Assembly (NCBI RefSeq): GCF_963678635.1
Contig: NC_087064.1
Coordinates: forward strand, 39,052,532 to 39,116,531
DNA length: 64,000 nt
Origin: Symsagittifera roscoffensis
Lineage: Eukaryota; Xenacoelomorpha; Acoela; Convolutidae
Direction of reading: 5' to 3'
Part shown: positions 58,239 to 64,000 of the stretch, one piece after another
Layout: every line of letters starts with the position of its first letter
How positions within the stretch are numbered: position 1 is the stretch's first letter
Notes under the pieces: model-generated
Told to the model about the DNA's origin: nothing
Seen by the model: only the letters and a program-made list of their open reading frames with translations
Database searches by the model: none
Position numbers and translations under genes: made by a program

Positions 58239-58920
58239 ACGAGAGCTCACTTGGAAGCGATGATCTTGCGAACGAAACCAGAGGCTAACAAGTGACTGCA
58301 CTTGACCACTCGGACAGCCGCATTGGGCTCGGACGCTTTCGAGCGAGGCCCAGTGATGCTCATGAAGATGCATGCCTACTTGGTGAATGAGGTGAACCTG
58401 GCCTAACATGCTGAAGAGAAGTCAGCCGAGTTTGTAAGCAGAGTGTACACAGAATGTGAAGGGAGAAGAAGGCTTTGACCGGACTGACAGCATGCTGGAA
58501 GGGTTGGGAGCAGGATGGACCGCGTCTTTCCTGGCAAAAGTCTACCCCTCACTCTCTCGATACCTGATCAGATAGTTCCTCCAAGCAGTCACGTAGTTAT
58601 CAATCGTGGAAATACTAGCCCTCTTCGTGACGTTTGGAGAGGACCAGTGTGTGAGAGGACCAGTGGTACTGCTCACTGAAGGAGTGTATAACTTGCGGTT
58701 AGATGGACTTCTGACGCTAATTGCGATAATGCACGGGATCTTGGGAGGATTGATGAATCTGACCCGCTACCCTGAGCAATTGAGAGAGAACGTGAGGAGG
58801 TTTGACGTGAAGCAGCCCACTGGTTCATGGACCAGGAAAAGAGATCTACGACGTACTCTGATCCAGTACCTCCTGCAGAAGAATCGCTTCGGAACAAGAA
58901 ATTATGAAACTAATCAAAAT
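58239..58920 (+). pseudogene. Second ORF, C-terminal region, cut at 58,920
   Basis: 58,239-58,600 is heavily broken, with several stops. From 58,606 the frame is open: MEILALFVTFGEDQCVRGPV, LTEGVYNLRLDGLLTLIAIM, NLTRYPEQLRENVRRFDVKQ and RRTLIQYLLQKNRFGTRN. It is helical and Leu-rich, with no named domain. At 58,920/58,921 it passes without a stop into RNase H sequence, which is a duplication junction. The true C-terminus of this protein is therefore missing from the window. Confidence 0.65.
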
Positions 58921-59532
58921 CCTTTTAAGCTACGAGTGGACAATAGAGCGTTACCCTGGTTGAAGACGTACTCGATGGACCAGAGTTATATTGGTCGGTG
59001 GATAGTCAGGTTAGACGGCTACCACATGATAATCGAGCACAGGATGCGCGACAAACACCAGAAAGCTGACAGCCTCAGCAAGAAGACTGAGTTTTATGAA
59101 AGTCTAGAACAGAAACAAGCCAATCAGGCGGAAATCAAGGAAGGGTTCTCGTTTCTGGACAAAGAAACTTATGAAGCGCTTCCCTTGACGAGATGGTTGG
59201 ATAAATCTGGAAAACCAATTCCGAGACACCCCGAGTTACTGGTAGAAAAGGCGGCAGAAATAAAGATATTATCTAAAAAGGATCCGGTGCCTTTGGATCT
59301 GTTGCTACGTTTGAACCTGGTCCAACATGAACTCTCTCGTATGAACATAAACAATCTCTCATTGCTGGATAAAACGGTGCAGGTCATTCCGCAAGTGATG
59401 CGGATGGTGGGTGAATTGTTGGAGGGAGAAGTGACTAGTGATGACCCCGAGTGGGCAGCAGCAATGGCATCGCTAACTGTCAGCGAGAAAGTGAAGATTG
59501 AGCCATCAAGACGTCAACACAAGGAAAATTAA
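58606..59532 (+). pseudogene. Chimeric open frame: second-ORF C-terminus fused to RNase H/tether
   Basis: One open frame of 308 codons. Residues 1-105 are the C-terminal part of the SGNH protein; residues 106-308 are RNase H from FKLRVDNRALPWLK through HQKADSLSKK and the tether to RRQHKEN. The join is at 58,920/58,921, where TCAAAAT meets CCTTTTAAGC. In the other copy the same RNase H sequence follows AGGAAGCGCT. The fusion is a by-product of the tandem duplication and happens to be in frame. No function is proposed. Changes against the first copy include Gly to Arg in PIPGHPELL, Ala to Gly near LLEAEV and Lys to Ala in AAAMKSL. Confidence 0.8.
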
Positions 59533-60119
59533 AGGGGTTAAAGGACAATAGTTCAGCAACTAGTATCCTCGATACCCCAAAACGTCTTGACGAGTACGTC
59601 ATAAAAACGAAAAGAACAAGTGAAAGGGACACAAAGAAAAATTGTTATCTTTGAGGATCAAGGTCAGAAAGATGAAGAAGATGTCCGAAAAAAACCTGTG
59701 GCAGGACAGTTTGTTCGGGGAAAAGGACGTTAGAGAGAACAGGCGAGTGGATGAAAGTTTGTCCGGGGAGTCAAATGCAGAGGAAAAAGTTCAAGGTGAG
59801 AAACAAGACCTAGAGGATAAAATTTTGTCTGGGGAGTTCAGATGGATTAGCAGAGCGCATAAAACTGATCCCGAAGAGAAAATGTGCTCCGTGACAGGGT
59901 CTTCCGTTGATAACAAATCAAGCAACTCAGGAATTGACATCTACTCAGACAGGAACTTGAGCACAGGATTGGAGTTGTCACGAGCGAGAGACACGAGCGA
60001 GAGATCTGGACAGAGAGGTATATCAAGACCCTGACAGTGATCGCTACCTGATACCCAGCGAAACGGTCTTTGGCAACGCAGCGGATGATCTAGAAACAAT
60101 AGCTGTATCGAAAGGATCG
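58921..60119 (+). pseudogene. RNase H C-terminal half and tether, second copy
   Basis: Repeats 50,731-51,929: RNase H from FKLRVDNRALPWLK, the frame to 59,532, and the acidic frame 59,642-60,034 (EKNLWQDSLFGEKDVRENRR; Leu where copy one has Phe). The N-terminal half of RNase H, with the DTDA motif, is absent here because the duplication breakpoint lies within the domain. It cannot be active. Confidence 0.9.
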
Positions 60120-61192
60120 ATGAGGTGCGTGAAGATGGAAGATGACAAGCATCAGCCCGATGAAACGAATAGTCAATTGAGGGTCATGAAGACATACTTG
60201 GAGGCAAGTTACAGACACTCGGACCTACTAAGAGCGCAAAGAAATGACCGCATGACGAGTAACTTGAAAAGGTGGATCGAAAATGGAACACCAGACAAAG
60301 CTGACCTGGAGGAAGACAGTTACCGTATTCTGAGACAGCACTTTATGCAAAAAGAGGGAAATTTATATCTGAACAAGGACGGGATCGTGGCTTGTAAGAG
60401 AAGAGAAGAAGACAAAGTCCTGTACAAACATAACAAGATAGTGCTGCCGCAACTCTATCAGGCAGAACTTTTATTCAAGTCGCATGATCGGATGGGCCAT
60501 CAGGGAACTGATAAAGTCTACCAGAAGATTCTGAAGCGCTTTGAGTGGCCTGGAATGAAGAAGGCATGCAAAAAGTGGGTAACATCAAGTCTGTCATGTC
60601 AACAGGTCAAGAAATCAAGGAAACGCGATTTCCTTTGCAACCCATCGAGTCACCTGAATTGAACGAGGTGGTGCAAATTGACCACCAGAAATAATGTATG
60701 ACAGACAGCGGCTATAATCAGGTCTGGGTCAAGACAGATCACTTCACGAAATATGCAGAGACCGTTCCCTGCATAACTGCCTCAGCAAAAGAGACGTGCG
60801 AGCATCTAATCAATGCGTGGATAGCAAGACATGGTTGTCTGATAAGATTTCAATCGGATAACGGAACAGCTTTCGTGGGAGAACTTACGAAAGAGCTCAC
60901 GAGACGCTCTTAGATGGCCCAAGCTCACTCCACGACATACCATCCCCAGACAAATGGCTTAGTGGAGAGGCAAAATCGGACGTTGGTGTCGATGGTGAGG
61001 GTATATTGTTCCAGGTACATGACCGATTGTGACAGATACCTTCCACAGGTGATGGGAGCTTACAACATCACGCAACACTCCACCACCAGAGTTAGTCCAC
61101 ACATGATGTTGACCGGACACGAGAAGTCTTTGCCCTTGACTTTCTTTTACCCAGAGTATGAGGGGAAGAAACATCATCAAAGGTCTACGTAA
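60120..61192 (+). pseudogene. Integrase HHCC and catalytic core, second copy
   Basis: Repeats 51,930-53,002 with the same lesions: the frame ends at 60,662, TAA at 60,692-60,694 after the first catalytic Asp (60,680), Asp at 60,857, TAG at 60,911-60,913 and Glu at 60,965. D-35-E spacing is kept. Changes from copy one: Lys to Asn in MTSKLKRW, Glu to Lys in KKACEKW, Arg to Pro in LCNRSSHLN and Ala to Thr in HSTAYHPQ. The zinc-site Ser is shared. Inactive. Confidence 0.93.
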
Positions 61193-61496
61193 GGGATGTG
61201 ATAGACGTCAACAAGAACTAAACGAGTTGTGCAGATGGAACACTCAGCAGGCATAGGCAAGGCAGAGGAAAAACTTCGATAAAAAAGCAGCTGCTGCAAA
61301 AGCTTACTCGGTAGGAGACTACGTATGGGTATTTCAAAATATAAGGGATGTGATGGACGTCAACAAGAACTAAACGATTATTGCAGACGGAACACTCAGC
61401 AGGCACAGGCAAGGCAGAGGAAAAGCTTCGATAAAAAAGCAGCTGGTGCAAAAGCTTTATCGGTAGGAGACTACGTATGGGTATTTCAAAACGTTA
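61193..61496. repeat. 152-bp tandem duplication, second copy
   Basis: Same two-unit structure as 53,003-53,306, at offset 8,190. The second unit reads GGGTATTTCAAAA where the other copy has GTGTATTTCAAAA, so here both units encode GDYVWVFQ. This shows the small duplication predates the large one. Confidence 0.93.
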
Positions 61497-62386
61497 TAAA
61501 ACCGAAAGGAACGAAAAAGCTCCTAAAGAAGTGGAGGGGACCCTTCTTGATCACGGAAGTGCACAAAGAAGGACGTTTTTATAGACTGAGTACCGGCCAA
61601 GGCGCTCACTACGAAAACATTAAGCCACACAACCCATCTACAGAAGATTGTTGCATACCTGCACACATGGAGGAAGGGGATTATCTGATGGTGGAACCTG
61701 CCTGTGAGGTCAATGAGAACGGGACCAGGGGAAAGAATGATGCGAACGATGTCGTAGAGGAAGGAACAAGTCCACCACTGGACCTGGATTTCAATGAGGT
61801 GATTGAAGCAGATGAAGAAACCTTACCATACGCGGAGGAGGACTGGCAAGACACCGAACAGATGGAGGTCCCCCAGAGTTTGGAACCAGACCTTCCGTTC
61901 ACGATACAGACGCGACAGAGTGATAGGACAACCTTCACGAAGAAAGACAACCCTTACGGAGATGACTTCGTAGAGGACAGAAATGATCTGAAGAAGATAG
62001 TTGAAGAATTGGTTGGTCTAGAGGAAGTAATCGTGTCACAAGACATCGACATAGTCGAGGACCGCGACGAGGAGTGGATCGATGGCCGGTCTAAGCCCGA
62101 GGTAGAAATCGACGACGAGCAACAGCAATCGTACGAACAAGACTTGACAAATCTGCGTGTCTTGGAATGGCTGAACGAAATGACGTCGGACCCAAAGGAG
62201 ACCAGTTTCACGATTCAAGATAAAGACCGTGAGAACATGAAATTCATAAAAACCGAAAGGATTCATCCTTCCTGGGCTGCCCAGAAATGGCAAAATACTC
62301 ATTCCTGCATCCAACCTCGATTTAGTATCAGATATGCAATCGACGGGGACATCGATGGATATTTTTGTCCAGGGAGTGTGGATTAG
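61325..62386 (+). pseudogene. Integrase C-terminus and acidic tail, second copy
   Basis: 353 codons, repeating 53,135-54,220: GDYVWVFQNVIKPKGTKKLL, KKWRGPFLITEVHKEGRFYR (GPF motif), then the Asp/Glu-rich tail. A one-base insertion near 62,293 changes the end, which now reads SCIQPRFSIRYAIDGDIDGY. That ending looks more natural than the first copy's, so the frame of this copy may be closer to the ancestral one in this part. The start lies in the 152-bp duplication and is not a real start. Confidence 0.85.
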
Positions 62387-63298
62387 AAGCAGAAATAGGC
62401 CAGGACCCTAAGAAACCGGACATAGGGAGAGTAGTTGACACATATTTTAACTTGCCAAATGAGTACTCAAGTAGCATGCTACTGACAGATAGCAATTTTA
62501 TACTTACGAAAAGAACTTGTGCGATAGCGATCACAGCAAACAGAGTTTTAGGACAGCTTTAGCAGCAGAGTTTAGGAGAGAATATAAAAACATAGATTTC
62601 CTTTGAAAGCAGAGACCAGGCATAGGAGGCGTAGCAGCCTTGCCTCCGGCGGCTTCGCAGATACCAGGAAAGTATTTATGCTTGTTGGTGACGAGGGCGA
62701 CGGAGAAGCGGCACGTGGACCCGGAAAATTTGGTCTTGTCCTTGACGGGACTGAGAGACTTCCTTGTGGAAAGGGAGGTAAAGGAGCTCTCGCTACCAGT
62801 ATACGACCCGAACCGAGGACGAATGCATCCACGGGAGCTATGAGCAATGATATACGTAATCTTTTCTGATACTAGCATACAAGTATACTTATATAGGAAT
62901 GATTATTTGAGTATAGGCTGAGTTTAGGTTGCATGCAGGATGTGTCATACTATGTGTGTTGTTTGTGATGTGTTGTGTGTTATGTGTTATGTTATTAAGA
63001 CCCTGGGTATGAAAAAATTATTGACAATGAATGAATGAAAAATGATCAAAGGAATATATCCAAAGTTTGGACTGTCCATTCTTTGGTCCAATTCCAAAAT
63101 TTTAGCAATAAACTGAATTTATTACAATTTAAGATCAAAATCTTTTTATCTGACTGTTTTAAATAAATTTTAACACAAAACTAGAGTAAAGTTGACAAAT
63201 GTGATATTAGTGACCTCTTTTCTTGCACCTGAGTGATCATTTAATTATTCATCCAATTTCCATTGAGCAAACTGATAATCAAACCGATTCTAACGAAA
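62387..63298. other. Post-pol region and AT-rich gap, second copy
   Basis: Repeats 54,196-55,107: the short unassigned frames (62,365-62,562 and 62,640-62,843), the TG-rich tract at about 62,952-62,995 and the AATAAA words. One difference seen is TTAATTATTCATCC for TTAATTAATCATCC near 63,246. No gene is assigned. Confidence 0.6.
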
Positions 63299-64000
63299 TG
63301 GACAACTTCGATTTGATATAGCGGAGGCGTATGTAGGACCGATGATAGACGCGATCGATCGTCGGCTGATGGATCGAGACTTCGCTCTGGAGGACCCAGA
63401 GGTGGTCATGTTGCTGGTCGCCTTAATAAACATCTTAGGGCATGATAGCCTTTGGGACCGCCCCACGGAAGTCTTATTGATGGCTGCCTATGGAGAACGA
63501 GGAGTACTAGACCGCCCAAAAATTAGCGTAATGAGGCGGCGAGACGGGGCTCTCTCAGGAAGTGACTTGGCGATCGAGCCTGGGTTGGGAAGTTCCAGGA
63601 CCTACAAACCAGGTGTAATGCCTCTGCCAACCGAGCCTAGGTCTGGACTGAGAAGAACTGAGAGCAGCTGTGCCACCAAAGAGGGCGTGAGTAGAAGAAG
63701 AAGTTCAGACGAATGAAACGATGCAGGGTCTGAAAGGAACCACGCAAGCACTTGAGAAGACCAGAAGAGAACTAGACCAAGTGTCCAAGATTATGCTCAA
63801 TATTGAAGAAGATAGGTACATGTAGAAGAAACAGTTTGAAGATTGTAAAAAGAAGCAGGGCAAGAAATAGAACGCTTGAGGCGAGAATATAAAGAGCGAT
63901 CGGAACGGCTGGCGTTGACGACGGCAGTAGAAAAAGCGGTACCTGCAAGGAATGTTCCTCGTAGGCAGTCCCCGATGGAGCTCTTAACGCCTCGCGAACT
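63299..64000 (+). pseudogene. Second ORF N-terminal and coiled-coil part, second copy, cut by window end
   Basis: Repeats 55,108-55,809: the ATG at 63,299 with the early stop, the frame IDAIDRRLMDRDFALEDPEV to 63,716, then the broken coiled coil (MQGLKGTTQALEKTRRELDQ) and the start of the Pro/Thr linker. The stops match those of the first copy. The SGNH domains, if repeated, lie beyond the window. Confidence 0.6.

Larger units (their letters stand above)
50731..64000. repeat. Large tandem duplication, unit about 8,190 bp (one full, one partial copy)
   Basis: 50,731-55,809 recurs at 58,921-64,000, offset 8,190 and then 8,191 after a one-base indel near 54,103/62,293. The unit is 50,731-58,920; the second copy runs off the window. 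I noted about 15 differences in 5.08 kb by eye, so identity is about 99.7 percent. Both copies carry the integrase TAA and TAG, the integrase frameshift, the Ser in the zinc site and the 152-bp duplication. The unit was therefore copied as dead DNA by recombination or replication slippage, not by retrotransposition. Confidence 0.95.

Overview
The window looks like transposon- and satellite-rich DNA of a eukaryote, most likely an invertebrate animal; I cannot name the species. There are no bacterial-type operons, no tRNA or rRNA genes that I recognise and no intact host gene. All protein-level signal comes from one Ty3/gypsy-type (Metaviridae-like) LTR-retroelement family, plus a second broken long reading frame with SGNH-hydrolase (GDSL esterase) motifs. 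All copies carry stops and frameshifts.

Layout. (1) 1-31,390: an AT-rich satellite array of about 129-136 bp monomers, roughly 230 by length, in two sequence families (about 1-15.9 kb and 17.7-31.4 kb) with a mixed zone between. Several nested higher-order repeats are visible (about 774, 1,600, 947 and 1,620 bp). A fragment of retroelement pol (22,483-22,966) sits inside it. It duplicates the satellite/retroelement junction at 31,390/31,391. (2) 31,391-37,585: a minus-strand retroelement with broken gag, protease and RT remnants; its 5' gag part is tandemly duplicated (about 1.9 kb). (3) 37,586-45,269: non-coding DNA that is one large imperfect palindrome centred near 41.45 kb. (4) 45,270-54,220: a plus-strand, related gag-pol (Gag, CCHC knuckles, DTGA protease, YVDD RT, RNase H, D,D35E integrase, GPY/F-like tail). 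(5) 55,108-58,920: the remains of a long SGNH-hydrolase-like ORF with coiled coil. (6) 58,921-64,000: a near-identical tandem copy of 50,731-55,809, repeat unit about 8.19 kb.

How the parts fit. The minus-strand and plus-strand gag-pol copies are head to head, and the DNA between them pairs with itself in many collinear inverted blocks. Regions 2-4 therefore look like one giant, old, diverged inverted repeat of about 20 kb, not two chance insertions. The 8.19 kb tandem duplication is much younger: about 15 differences seen by eye in 5 kb, and both copies share the same disabling lesions. In the satellite, a palindromic AP-1/GCN4-type bZIP site (ATGACTCAT) recurs in most monomers and lies in the best conserved part of the repeat. 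All copy comparisons here were made by eye; percentages and counts are approximate.
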